The position numbers and the translations under genes were made by a program. Source: Phascolarctos cinereus (Eukaryota; Chordata; Mammalia; Diprotodontia; Phascolarctidae). From it: a stretch of DNA of 64,000 nucleotides. The notes below the pieces were generated by a model. It worked only from the letters and a program-made list of their open reading frames with translations, did not search any database and was not told the origin of the DNA. Location of the stretch: the NCBI RefSeq assembly GCF_002099425.1, contig NW_018344106.1, positions 434,001 through 498,000 on the forward strand, read 5' to 3'. Of the stretch, positions 27,101 to 38,711 are shown in pieces. The first letter of the stretch is position 1; every line of letters begins with the position of its first letter.

Positions 27101-28351
27101 CTTGAGCTCTTTCCTTGCACCCTATGGAAAGGCTACTCTGAATGTCTTCTCTTATTTATAGACATGAGTTCTGGATCAGTATTTGGTCTTGTTGTTTTTG
27201 GTGTTGGTTGGTGGGGACAGCCTGGATCTGTAATTGAATCAGCACAGGGAATGCCTGGAGAGTAAATCCGTGGCACTCTTCCAGACTGGGAAAGTAAGAG
27301 GTTAAATGACTTGCCCAGAGTCACATGGCTAAGGTGTATCAGAGATAGGATTTGAAGGCAGGTCTTCCTGATGTGAGGACTGCTCTCTAGCCACTTCCCC
27401 AGGGTTGCTTCTGCCAGCACCTGCCCATGATTAAGAGTGGACCACAAAGCTGATGCATGCAGAGGAGTGGGAAGGAAGAGTGATGCTGGAGCTTGACCCA
27501 ACCAATATTTCATCTAAGTGGCCCCTTCTGGCAGTGATGGAAGCTTCCCAAGTGTGAGATTCAATTCATTTTGAGGATGCATCATAAGTTTTATTAGCAT
27601 TTGCTGCCAAAATGCCTTTTGCTGCTTCTGTGTTAATTACTCAAGACCATTTACAATTGACCCATGAGAGCCAGCCAGATTAACCTTCTGGTCCTCTTCT
27701 ATATGGGCATCTTGTCTAGGGCACCTGGCCTGCATCATCAGAAGAAGGGAGGATGGAAAGTGGGGGCCCAACTGATAGAGGGGAGAGCCCTGGGGTTCTG
27801 ACCCCAAGCAACTGCAGAAAATGCACAGCCTTTGGTTCTCCCAGATCTCAAGGGTAGTGCTGGTCCTTGGTATAACTGCCCCCTTTAAGCAGTGCAGTTC
27901 TGTGTATATGTTGGCTATGTGCATTCATGTGTGTATATGTGTTTGCATACATACATATATGTGTGTGTATATACATATACATACATATATGTATATTGTC
28001 ATATGTTCCTGTAAGTTCACCTGTATATGTGCTTTCCACCTGGGATCACTGAAATTCGGAGTATTTTGATCCCAGGGTCACTGGGGCCTATAATCCCTGC
28101 AAACCATACTGAAAAAATGTATCCCCACTTCACTCAACTGTTAGCTGCTGCTTCATGCAGAAGCAGGCCCCAAACCCAGATATAGGGCAACTGTCCTTTG
28201 CCAATATCCCAGAAGGGTAGTCAGGAAGCCTCAGTACATTTTCCAGGAGAAGAGGGGCTTGGGGCCATCCATATTGACTGTTCAGTCAGGTGACTATCTA
28301 TGCTGGACTCTGTGATGGCAAATTAACATGAACAATTCCTTGCTTTCATAG

Positions 28352-28387
<36 letters not shown>

Positions 28388-29979
28388 TGAATGTGGAGAG
28401 ATAGAAAGAGACAGAGACAGACAGGCAAAAAGATAGACAGACATAGAAAATATCCTGGGAAAAGAAAGCTCTATGAGGTTCCCCCCCCCACCCATGGACA
28501 TTCATTCTGGATCAGTCTTTAGTCATGATATTTTGGGTGGTGGGTGCAATACCAATAGTCTAGAGAATAAGTGGAGGGGAAAGTTTTTGACTTTGTGTAA
28601 CCAAGTCCATTAGGACGTCTTTAGCCAGTCGCAGAATCTCAAGTGATTCAGTGGCTTATAAATTGTTATGCCATGGTGGGGGGGCCTGGGACCACATTCC
28701 TGGATCAGTGAGGTCAGGGATAGGGCTCTGGCCAAAAAGGGGGGACCCAGGTCATCATCCCCTCCAGTCAGAAGCTCTCTGGATGACCCTCAGAATGTCC
28801 CCACTTTCAGCCTCAGTTTCCTTCTCTGTACCTTTTATATTATTTACACCTTGTTTATTGTTCTGTGACCACCTCTCTATTTCCTCCCTCTCCTTCCACT
28901 GACATTAATAAAGTAACATAGGCCTGCAGCTAGAAGGGACTCCCTAGAGTGACCTGGCTTGGGTCCCTCTCTCAGTACAAGTACCAGGAAGCATAGGAGC
29001 CGTGCCTGACCCTCTTCTGAAGAAGAGGGCCCTATAGGCAAGAATGGCATGATGGGGCTTGGACTGGGAGCCCACCCATGATGTCATGACCTTGAGCCTT
29101 GCCTAGATCTCCATACTGCAGCTTAAATGGACTTCTGGTGCAGTTAAGGAAATTTGAGGAAAGCTGTCTCTCTCCCCCAAACCTTCTCCACTGTGGATAA
29201 AATGAAACTTCCATAAAATAGTCCTTTCCTTGAGAAAATATTGACTGGTGAGACCAACGAGATACATTCATGTGGAATTCATAACTTATGTTTCCCTTTC
29301 CCAAAGCCACACTCTTTATTCTCTTTAGGAAATAAAATCTCAGGTCTTGACCATCCCAGAAAATGAGGACATATATGTTTACAACAAATAGCACCAAGCT
29401 TAGGATCTTAAGCATACCAGACACTCAATAAGTATTTTATGAATGAATGAATGAGTGGTGGGTGGGTGGATATAGGGACAAAGGGATGGATGGAGGGATG
29501 GGCACATGGATGAAAAACCTGGTTCATTCACATTTGCTTTTCAAAGGACTAGGAAGGTATGGTTCCCAAACCTTCTTCCTTTTCTATGGACCATATAAAC
29601 ACAGAATCTGATTGGAAAATACCTGTTTGAATTTCCTCCTACAGATTTTTTAGAAGGCAGCTCTGGGGGCTAAATTTCAGTATTGTCCTTCCCTTTCCTG
29701 AGCCAGATAGAGGGTATAAATCTGCGTTGGTCCAGAGTTACATTAAATAAGGCTCTATCTAGGTCACTGGAGATGTCTGGTGGCAACAGGGCCTAATAAC
29801 CAAGACAACTTCAGCCATCCAGTTGCTCCCTTCCCCCCCCCCCCAACCACTATGGCTCCTGGCTTCAGTTTTGATATATATGCTCAGCTTCTCACCCCTG
29901 TTATATGGCCCCACTCCTGCTGCCAACTTTATTAACAGTGGAAGGAAAGAAAGGAAATTGGGACTTTATAGAGGCAGGG

Positions 29980-29980
<1 letters not shown>
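27101..29980. other. Intergenic, scattered repeat scraps, no gene recognised
   Basis: 27286-27400 is a reverse SINE fragment (gacttgcccagagtcacatg). 27930-28000 is a TG/TA-rich tract, 28352-28383 a (TG)16. AATAAA at 28907-28912. An L2/MIR-like 3' end with (GAAT)n at about 29410-29455. The 130-aa minus frame at 29032-29424 is discussed under rejections. Confidence 0.45.
28352..28383 (+). repeat. (TG)16 microsatellite
   Basis: Pure TG run between unrelated flanks. Confidence 0.95.

Positions 29981-30055
<75 letters not shown>
29981..30055 (+). repeat. (GA)n microsatellite, about 73 bp
   Basis: Almost perfect GA repeat followed by imperfect GAATGAGA units. A polypurine tract able in principle to form triplex DNA. 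Confidence 0.95.
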
Positions 30056-30058
<3 letters not shown>

Positions 30059-33000
30059 AGAGAATGAGAGAGAATCACTTTTGTTCCCTGTTCAGATTAA
30101 GGGAACTATCTCTCCTCCTGGGATCCTTCCCATCACCTGTTCAGTCTCAGACTGGAGGGATGCTGCCCCATCATCTCTCAGCTATCCTTTTGCTAGAACA
30201 CCTCCTATTTTTCACCAGAGTCTTCCCTGATTGCTCACACTGTGCTCACTTTTACCAAAACAGAGGAAAGTGAGGCAGGGCAGGAGAGAGGGTCTTCCTG
30301 TTTTCATATCCCTTCATAGGCCCAGGACAGCCCACTGAGAGGCTTCTCTTGTCCTAGGGGCAGGCTGACCCCTGGTGCAGGCAATCTACTTAAAACTTTC
30401 CAGGTAATGACTTCACATTGCACTGATCTGGGAAATCAAACCAGCCTTGCTATTCCCTCATTCCCATTGGCTCTTCCAGTTACCTTCAATGACGTTGCTT
30501 TTCCCTCCTAAGCACTTGGTTCATTTCCACTGAGTTTCCATTGAGATCCACTGTCTCCACTAATGTCCAGCCCCTTCTCCTCTGGAGCTACTTTACCCTT
30601 CAGGACTGTCTTTCCTGGGGGTAGGCTGGCATTTGATTCTCCTCTCTGGGACTGTATATGTCTTTCAATGGAATGGACAGGGTAAGATGATCAGGCAGTC
30701 AGTGTGATTTCATTCCTTATCATTGACTTATGACCTTGGATCTCCTCTTTAAGAGATCTCCTGGTTAGCCTCACTCCCTTTATTAGCACTTAATTAAGAT
30801 AAATGAAGGTATAGTCAGATGCACAGATTCTATCAGGGAGGTGATTCCTTTTCTCCTTGGACCCCAGTCTAACACCCCCAGTCTCCCTCATATTCCAAAT
30901 CCATGAAACCTTAGATCCCCAAACTGGCTTCTCTCTCATGAAAGGCTTCCAGGTGTGGGGAGTGTTAGGGAGGCATTATGGGGGGTTGCATCATTGGGCA
31001 TGGTGAGGTGAAAAGAATCACTGCCTCAGAGGGATGTCTTGTCACTGACTAGCTGGTGACCTTAGGGAAATAGCTTCACTTTTAAACCTCAGCTTATCAG
31101 ACTTTATAAGGGAACTACCAGCATCCACCTCACAGAGATGTATTGAGGATTAGTGGAGACTGTCTGTCAGATACCTGGCTTGGCTTGGAGGTGACAGAAA
31201 GTTTGCCAGGCTTCAGCCAGGCTGAGCAGAGGACTGTCCCTAGGCCACAGGAAGCAGGCTGTGGCTTCCTGACATGGCTGTGGAATGTGTGGCAACCCTG
31301 AAAAGAATGGGTGGCGGTGCTTAGGTGCACCTGCACAAGTGAGGGATCAGGGAGAGGAAGAGAACATGGGACCGGAAAGTGTAAATTCATGCTGGGAGGG
31401 GGGAGGCTTAGGCATGGATCCCCAGGAAGCACCCAAGCCCTGGGCTGTAGGCCACTGAGAAGCATGGGGACTGGAGGAGGCCACAGCTTCCACAGAGACC
31501 TCATGGGCCCACTGAGTTCTGGTCCTTTTGGAGCGCTCTTAGTATTTCTCTGAACAGGGAGGGTAAGTGACCCAGAACAGATCTGACATCTGAGCCCATG
31601 AATCCCTCGTCCTTATGATCGCTCAAAGCGCAGCCATCAGACCCAAGCTTGGGGTGTGCTTGAGATGCCCATGGTGGGTGGGGGAAGTTTCTGGGTCTGG
31701 AACTGCAAGGTCATTCCTAATGGCTTCCGGCTTCAGCCACGTTGTCACCCCCCTGCAGAACCGACCTGGTCTGACTTGATCATGTTTTGTTCCTGATAAG
31801 GCCAGGAAGGCCTCTGCTAATGAAGATCTACAAAAAGCATGTTGTCTTCAGGAGACATCGGTATTCCAGCTCCAGGAAGGGTGTGATCCTGGCTCTGATG
31901 GGAGCTGTTGGAGAAGTCCTTCTCTCTCTCCCCTCCCTCACCCCTCCAGCATTTCATTCTCCTTCAATCACATTGTCTGTTTCTTTCCTGATTTGATGTG
32001 TTCTCTGGGTGCCCTTGTCTGGGCTCCTTCCTGCTGAGTGCCCAGGCTGGCAGAGCCAGCAGAGGCAGGGCTAGGAGGATGCCCATGGGCAGCTGCCCTT
32101 CATGGCAGCCTTTCCTGGCCTGAGAAGGAGAAAACAAGGCCTGCAGCCATTTGGAGGAGGGCAGGGCCACCCCTCCTGCCACAGCCCGACTGTGCAGCCA
32201 GCAGAGAAGCCTGGACCCAGCCCGGGGACTTGGTCCAGGGGATGACACAAGGCATGGCCAGCTGACCAGAGCCAGCATCCACTTTTTAGGGCCAATGGCA
32301 TTTCCCACAGAGGCTTCCTTTTTGAACAGCTTTGTAGCAAAAGTGCTATTTTAATAAAGATTCCTGGTGAATTCATTGAGATGTTTCCCCATTTATTGCT
32401 AAAATTTCAAAAGGTTCTATTTTAAAAGACAGAGCTATTAGAAAGAATTAAGAAATGTAAAAGACCCACACCATTTTTTCTGACCACAGCCCCTCTAGGG
32501 CAGGGACAGGAGTGGGGAGGGTAGTGGTTGAAAGTCTGTGTTCATCTTGGTACCCTCTGGTAGAAGGACCGAGGTTCCTTATGGGAAGTTCCTAATCCCA
32601 GTGACATATTTGGTCCAAACAATCAAGAAATCCCATCAACCTCTTTCCTGGCTGCAGATAATGCCCCTCCCCACTCTCATAAATGGAGAGTCACCCCTCC
32701 CTCAAGCCCAAGCAAGAAACCAATGAGGAGAGGCTGAGGATGGGACTGGGGGATGGGCTGGCGTTCACATTAACCTTCTCTCTCCTTGGAAGCCTCAGTC
32801 TAGGAGCGGACAGCCCTACCTAGGGGCTTCTCTTCACGCTGGAAGCTAGGGAGCAGAACCTGGAGAGGGTGGCCCTGGATAGACCCTGACTCCATCAGAG
32901 GCCTTTGTGAGGTTTATGAAGGCCTTCCTGGGCCAGTGTCTGGAGAGAGGGTGAAATCCCAATTCAGCACCCCTATGGAGGTCAAGAGCAGAAGGGAAGG

Positions 33001-33935
33001 AAGACTCCGGAGCACAGGATATAGGAAGCCCAAGAAAGAGGTGTGATTGGGGGGGTGTCACTGGCGTCAATGTTAAGGTGATGGCAGCCCCTCAGTACCT
33101 TTGAACGCAAGCCTCTGGGTGCTGCCTGATGCCATCTCCTGTTCTCATTCCTGTGAAAAATCTAGATTTCAGTCTCATCCCTTGGGCTTTTCCAGTCTCC
33201 TTTGCCACAGGTCTCCAGGAAGGAATTCCTAACTCAGTCCAGCCTTAGCACATCCTGTGGAAGCTTGATAAGTGATCCCCAGAGTCTGATGTCTCCACTC
33301 CCGAGCACATCAGAGCCTGCAGAGCCATGGATGGGGCAGCCCTGCACAGCCTAGTTCTTTCCAGCTGCAGGCTGGCAGGGTCCCCCACCCACAGGGCCCA
33401 ACTTCATCCCTGTGGGACAACATGCTTTCTTCCTGATTCCTGGCTGTACAGTAACTGTGGGTGAGAGAGACAGATTTTAATAGTAATTCATCTCAGTGTG
33501 GACTCTCAAACCTCAATTTATCTTTGTTGCTGCCAACGTTTGGATTACTCTGTGGCTCTGTGTCTCTGTCACTGCTGTGAGGCCCAGAAGGATCAGAGGG
33601 AATTGATATACACAAGGAACTGAATTTCAACTAATGTGAGCTTGTTGCTAATTTTCTAACACATAACCAAGAAACATTCTAATTCATTACTGTTTTGTCA
33701 TCGCCGTCCTCCAGAGGAAACTCTTCTGTGTATTCATTTTTCTTGAAGCCTTATTCATCAAGCTACAGACTGGATCCCCTTCCCTCCACTACATCAGGAA
33801 ATGAGGCCCTGCTCTATTGTACTCTTCAGGACTCCCAAGGTCTGTCAGGATACTAATTTCTAAGGTTGGCTGCCTGCTTGGACACCATCTGGGTCTCCAC
33901 TGCATCATCTGTGGGCTGCTGATGACTTGCCCAGC
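30056..33935. other. Intergenic, mostly unique, no gene recognised
   Basis: A plus-strand MIR scrap at about 31010-31170. AATAAA at 32353-32358 within a unique AT-rich patch (32280-32460). 33460-33760 is another repeat-free AT-rich stretch. No exon could be supported. Confidence 0.4.
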
Positions 33936-34180
33936 CGGGAAGGGCAAGGAAGGGAAGGGAAGGGAAGGGAAGGGAAGGGAAGGGAAGGGAAGGGAAGGGA
34001 AGGAAGGGAAGGGAAGGGAAGGAAGGGAAGGGAAGGAAGGAAGGGAAGGGAAGGGAAGGGAAGGGAAGGGAAGGAAGGGAAGGAAGGGAAGGGAAGGGAA
34101 GGAAGGGAAGGGAAGGAAGGAAGGGAAGGGAAGGGAAGGGAAGGGAAGGGAAGGGAAGGGAAGGGAAGGGAAGAAAGAAG
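33936..34180 (+). repeat. (AAGGG)n / (AAGG)n polypurine array, about 245 bp
   Basis: Long runs of aaggg units with interspersed aagg units (for example around 34000, 34020-34045 and 34075-34115), flanked by ggaagggcaa and agaaagaagagtgag. All-purine on the plus strand. Open frames through it (GREGK or PFPSL repeats) are artefacts. Confidence 0.97.
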
Positions 34181-34509
34181 AGTGAGAGAAGGAGGAAGGG
34201 TTGCCTCTGTCTGGACCAGCTCTTCCCATCCCTGTGTGTTTTATAAATGTATTTAGTGGTCAAGTACTGGTTTTAAATATTAATGCTATTATTTCTTTCA
34301 GAGACATAGTATCTCACATGTGTCAAATGGAGATGATGTATTTGTCCTTGTAGCTGAATAATATGAAAGGCTTGACAGATCCTGTTCATTGTAGCCAGTC
34401 TGTTCAGTAGCCTGAAGGTCAGGGCACTTGGGAAGCCCTGTTTCTGCTGTCTGTGAGGTTGTCTTTGGGAGCTACAGGAAGTTATCTTTTCTAATATTCC
34501 TGATGATCT

Positions 34510-35158
34510 GGGTTTTCTCTACCATGAATGCCCTAGAAACCTCTCCCCTGTAGACATTCACTTTCCCTTGGACTTCTCACACTTGGAAGTACCCTCTGCC
34601 CCTCTGGCCCTCTTGAACTAGCTGGTTCCTCCCAGAACCTCCATTGTAAAGAGGATGCCCAGTCCAGCCATGTCTTTTATTCCTCTCCAGACTGCACTTC
34701 TTACTCATATGACTTTCTGTACCATGCCCCATGTAAGATTCCCCCATCCCTTTCCCACCCCCTATATTTTATATAGTGCATTTCTCTATTAGAATACAAA
34801 CTCCTTGAGGGCAGGGGCTGACTCTCTGCTTTTATTCACATTCTTAGAGCTTAGCATATTGTTGTTGTTCTGTCATTCAGTAATATCCGACCCTTCATGA
34901 CCTCATGGACCATAGCATGTCAATGCTGTCCAGGGGTTTTCTTAGCAAAGATACTGGAGTAGTTTGCCATTTTCTTTTCCAGTGGATTAGTGCGAACAGA
35001 GGTTAAGTGACTTGCCCAGGGTCATATAGCTAGTAAGTGTCTGAGGCCAAATTTGAACTCAGGTCTTCCTGATTCCAGGCCCAGCATTCTATCCACTGAG
35101 TCAGCTAGCTGCCTCTAATGTGCATAGTAAGTACTTAATAAAGGCTTGTTGGCTTCTG
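34510..35158 (+). mobile_element. L2 LINE 3' end, split by a SINE
   Basis: Left part 34510-34862 (attagaatacaaactccttg agggcaggggctga ... agcttagcata); right part 35119-35158 (agtaagtacttaataaaggc ttgttgg). The SINE at 34863-35118 interrupts the 3' end. Confidence 0.75.
34863..35118 (-). mobile_element. Marsupial SINE, minus strand, inserted in L2
   Basis: Long form: plus strand runs gtcattcagtaatatccgac, agatactggagtagtttgcc, gacttgcccagggtcatata, tttgaactcaggtcttcctg, ccactgagtcagctagctgc. Confidence 0.85.
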
Positions 35159-35261
35159 AAACATTGGATTTTACTGCAAAAACATGCACACACAGAGCTA
35201 GTTATGCCCTTTCCTCGGTCTTAGAGATATGAAAGAAAATGAAGAGACAATAAATAAAAAG

Positions 35262-35740
35262 CTATCAATTCATCAGTCAATGAGCATTTATTAAGCACCC
35301 ACTATATGGCGGGCACTGTGGTAAGACTCCAAGAACACAAAGAATGAAGCATTCCCTATTCATAAGGAGCTGCCATTCCAGCAGAGGAGACACTAAGGAC
35401 ATATGTGTACAGGATAAACAGAAAGATAATAAATGCCCAAAGTAATCAAACACAAGGTAATGAGGGAGGGCACGAGGATTTGGGGGGATCAGGGAAGCCT
35501 TAGGTGTAGGAGGGGGAGCCTGAGCTGGTTTTCAGAGGAAGTGGAGGACTGATGAGACAGGTGTGAGAAGGGAGTGCATACTACACAGCCCAGGCAAAGG
35601 CCAGGAGGAGGGAGGTGGAGGAAAAGGGAGGCCAATTTGGTGGATTCCAGCATGCAGGAAGACAAGCAGTATTCAATGACACTGGAAAGGTGAGTCAGGG
35701 CCAGGCGTGAAGAGCTTCAACAGCCTAATACACCTGCAGG
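35262..35740 (+). repeat. Long ancient interspersed repeat, head segment
   Basis: catttattaagcacccacta, caggataaacagaaagataa, gggagccaattt-type landmarks and catgcaggaagacaagcag. Same family as 46650-47035. Confidence 0.55.
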
Positions 35741-38122
35741 AGCAGCACTTGGGGACCTACCCCAAACCCCACAGCCCAGTTCACATCTGTGCTTGAGATA
35801 ACCCAGAGGGCTAGTCCACCCTGACCCTTGTATCCATTGGCCTTTTCCTGGTGGCCATTATTCAGGGACTATCTGCCTTGTCATTTCTCTCCAAGGACCC
35901 TGGGACCCCACCGTCTGTCTTATCACTTTGCAGATTGGACCCTAGGGACCACAAAGCCCTACCATCATCACCACTGCTCCATTCTATGGACCATGAGGTC
36001 CTCCTATCTTCCCGGAAGCTGAGCCCTCCTGCATGTAGTGCCACCCCTCTTAGAATGTAAGCTCCTTCGGTAAGATCAGGGGCAGAGCTTGGCACAGAGT
36101 AAGTAAATAACAGATGATTTTCCATTCTGCTTGATCTAACTGTTGGAAGTAGAAGAAGTTACAGAACAGTGGGATCCATCATGTCCTGGAGCCTTTGTCC
36201 TATCTAAATCTGTTATCTGTATCACTCCTGTACAGCCCTTGCCTTTGGCCCTGGCAATACCCTTTGAAAAGTCACCCTGGCACCCAGACCTCATACACTT
36301 GTGGACAAAAGTCCCAGCTTTGCACCTAGCTGCCCGAGTGACCTTGGGTAAGTCACCTCATTTCTATGGGCTCCAGTTTTCTCCTCTGTTAAATCAAGGG
36401 GTTGGATTCAATGACCTTTGAGGTCCCTTCTAGCTCTAGATGAGGCATCTATGAGAAGAGGTGTTGATTAGGGCAGATACATGAGCCTGACCTTTAACAG
36501 TGGCACAGGGCTGTGAGGGAGGTCTAAGGGAAGCTCAGTCACTTTGGGATCTCGACAGCAAATGCAAGAGCAAAGAAAGAGCACTTGCTAGGGAGGGGGC
36601 AATGGAAAGAGGGTAATCATAAGATTTACAGCTGGAAGTTTCTTCAGAGGGGCTCTAATCTTTGACCTCTGTTATACAGAAGAGGAGAAGGTCTTGCCAA
36701 GATCACAGAACAGGGAAAGCTCTCCTCTCCCCTGCCTAGAGTCTGGGAGTGAGGAGAGGTTGGGTACTATCTCTCCGTCCTCTGTTGTAGGACCACCCTT
36801 TCATCTGGGGTACTGGAGATAGCCAGTCACCTGTCTAGCCTTAGTAATTGATATTTTGATCAGTTCATCCACCATAAGCATGTACCAGGTGCCAGGCACC
36901 ATGATAGGTAATGGAGATACAGAGACCAAAGTTAAACTTTCAAGGGACTAACTTTCCTGGTGTCAGGGTGGATACTTAGTACTTCCCCTCCCAGGATAAA
37001 TGGACATTTACAGTGTAATTTGTGGGAGGTAATTGAGTCAGAGATGTAGAACTAACCTATTCAGATGGACCTTGGATTAGAGACGGGGAAGCCCATCCTC
37101 AGTCCATCCCAAAGTCTGGACTCTTGGTTCCCACACTCCTGAGCTCTCCCCCTCCCCCTCCTGGAGAGCTAAGAGAAGCAAGCTTCTTCTCATTCCCTGG
37201 GTGATGGGAGGTTTCCCATCCATGTGGCCCCCAGAGAAATCTGCTTTTATTTGCAGATGGTGGGAAGCCAGGAGGATTTATGCTCTGGGCAGATGTAGTC
37301 CATGTATCCTCTGGGTCATCCTTATCTCAGCTCCCACTTTCATGAATGAGTTGGGTTCCTAGAGAGACAATGGCTACACCTCCTCCTCTTCTGGGCCACA
37401 CCTGATGGAGGCAGTAGGGCAGCTTTCTCTAATGTCATTGCCCCCACTGGTGCACTCCTGCCACTAGACAGACTATCAGCTTAGAAAAGAGTGTTTACTA
37501 AGGTGGGACCAAAAGATGGTCCCCACAATGGTCTGTGACACTCTCCCACCAGTACAGAGTGTTCATGGAAATGTGGGCCTAGGTTAGTGAGCACATGTGG
37601 CAAAGGGGAACCTCACAGTTTCTGGATGCTAGAAGTTCTTTTCTCCCTTCCATGGGTTGATCAAGAATTGCCCCTTAGATATAGAGGGTCACTCTTTGCT
37701 GGGCACATTGTAAAGCCATGAGTCCTGTCTGTCCTTGGCTCCCTGATGACACTGGCCATACCACCAAATGATTCCCAGGGATACCATTTAGAACCCATAT
37801 TGGAAGATGTAGAGTCCAACATCTTCTGGACCTTTCAAAGCTGGAAATCTTCCTCTGGCCAAAGATGAAGGAGGAGGAATCAGGGACCTCTCCTTCCCTT
37901 CCAGGCTGTTCCTTCTCAGGGAGATTTAATTAGAACTTCACACTCACTCTGACTTCTGGAATTTACTCCTTTCTCAATTCAATTGATAATTTATACACTG
38001 TTTTTAAGCAAGTTTTGGAACTTAATGTAAGGCCCTTTGATTGATTGATTGATATGTGTTTTCACCTCTCAAGGTCTCAGAGATAAAGTAGGGATGAGAG
38101 TTTCTACTCTGCTCTTACACAG
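35741..38122. other. Intergenic, MIR scraps only
   Basis: 36045-36120 resembles an L2 terminus (gaatgtaagctccttcggta). 36300-36460 is a plus MIR-like tail (gtgaccttgggtaagtcacc, gaggtcccttctagctctag). The rest was not recognised. Confidence 0.4.
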
Positions 38123-38237
38123 GCAAAATCTCCAAATAATGACCTGGACCAGTACTTGAAGCTGACTGAGCAGATCGAGTGTGTTGGGATCCTTTTAATG
38201 GAGCTGCAGAAAGATGTTTCTGATTTCTGCTCAACCT
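38123..38237 (+). CDS. Candidate internal coding exon, unknown gene
   Basis: 115 nt between a good acceptor (ctactctgctcttacacag) and donor (CCT|GTAAGC). One frame is open: AKSPNNDLDQYLKLTEQIEC then VGILLMELQKDVSDFCST, a helix-prone sequence. The other two frames have stops. The last base is phase 1 and joins T|CC (Ser) with the segment at 38680. No repeat signature. I do not recognise the protein; it could be a lncRNA exon or chance. Confidence 0.3.
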
Positions 38238-38679
38238 GTAAGCCCCTTCTCCTGACCTTAAGACCCAGAACATGAGCCCAGAGATGTGAGGCCTCAGTAA
38301 AAGCTGAATCTTTTTACAGAGCTCTGAGAACAGAGAGAGGAGAGAACAGGAAGGGCAGGTAGGGCAGAGTAGGAAAGCTACAAGGGAAGGAAATAATGGG
38401 GGGAGGGAACAAGAGGGCAGAGGAGGGAACTACTTAACCTGGAAATTTACCTCCCCCTCAGACTGCTGGTGACACTGGATCAGATGTCCTGCACTCGGTG
38501 GGCCATCCCAAAGGGGCCTTAAATCTCTCCCGATAAGGGGGTGACGTTTCATGGAGCCTAGACAGGAGGGGCAGCTTCCTATCCCTTGGGATCATCCAGG
38601 GAATCCTATTGATTCTGAAGGGGGAAGGCATGAAGTCTGAAAGGAGACAATGAGACTGTTCCCCCACCACCCTCCCTAG

Positions 38680-38711
38680 CCATTGAGAATCAGCTCCAGA
38701 GCTTCATCTAA
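38680..38711 (+). CDS. Candidate terminal coding exon, unknown gene
   Basis: After a pyrimidine-rich acceptor (cccaccaccctccctag) the phase expected from 38123-38237 gives S-IENQLQSFI and stop TAA at 38709-38711. Only ten codons, so weak on its own; the phase match raises it. No AATAAA follows closely. Confidence 0.25.

Noticed and set aside
28907-28912. AATAAA as the WSCD1 polyadenylation site
   Set aside because: 8 kb from the stop with several repeats between and no supporting downstream element; cannot be assigned.
29032-29424. 130-aa minus-strand open frame with a hydrophobic N-terminus
   Set aside because: No known family, begins in a MIR/L2-like tail, and has no visible splice, promoter or codon-use support. 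Probably chance.
31801-31886. Possible exon (ASANEDLQKACCLQETSVFQ)
   Set aside because: Weak acceptor and GTGTGA donor; no phase partner found, so not listed as a feature.
33789-34263. Frames of PFPSL and GREGK repeats
   Set aside because: Products of the AAGGG array; not proteins.
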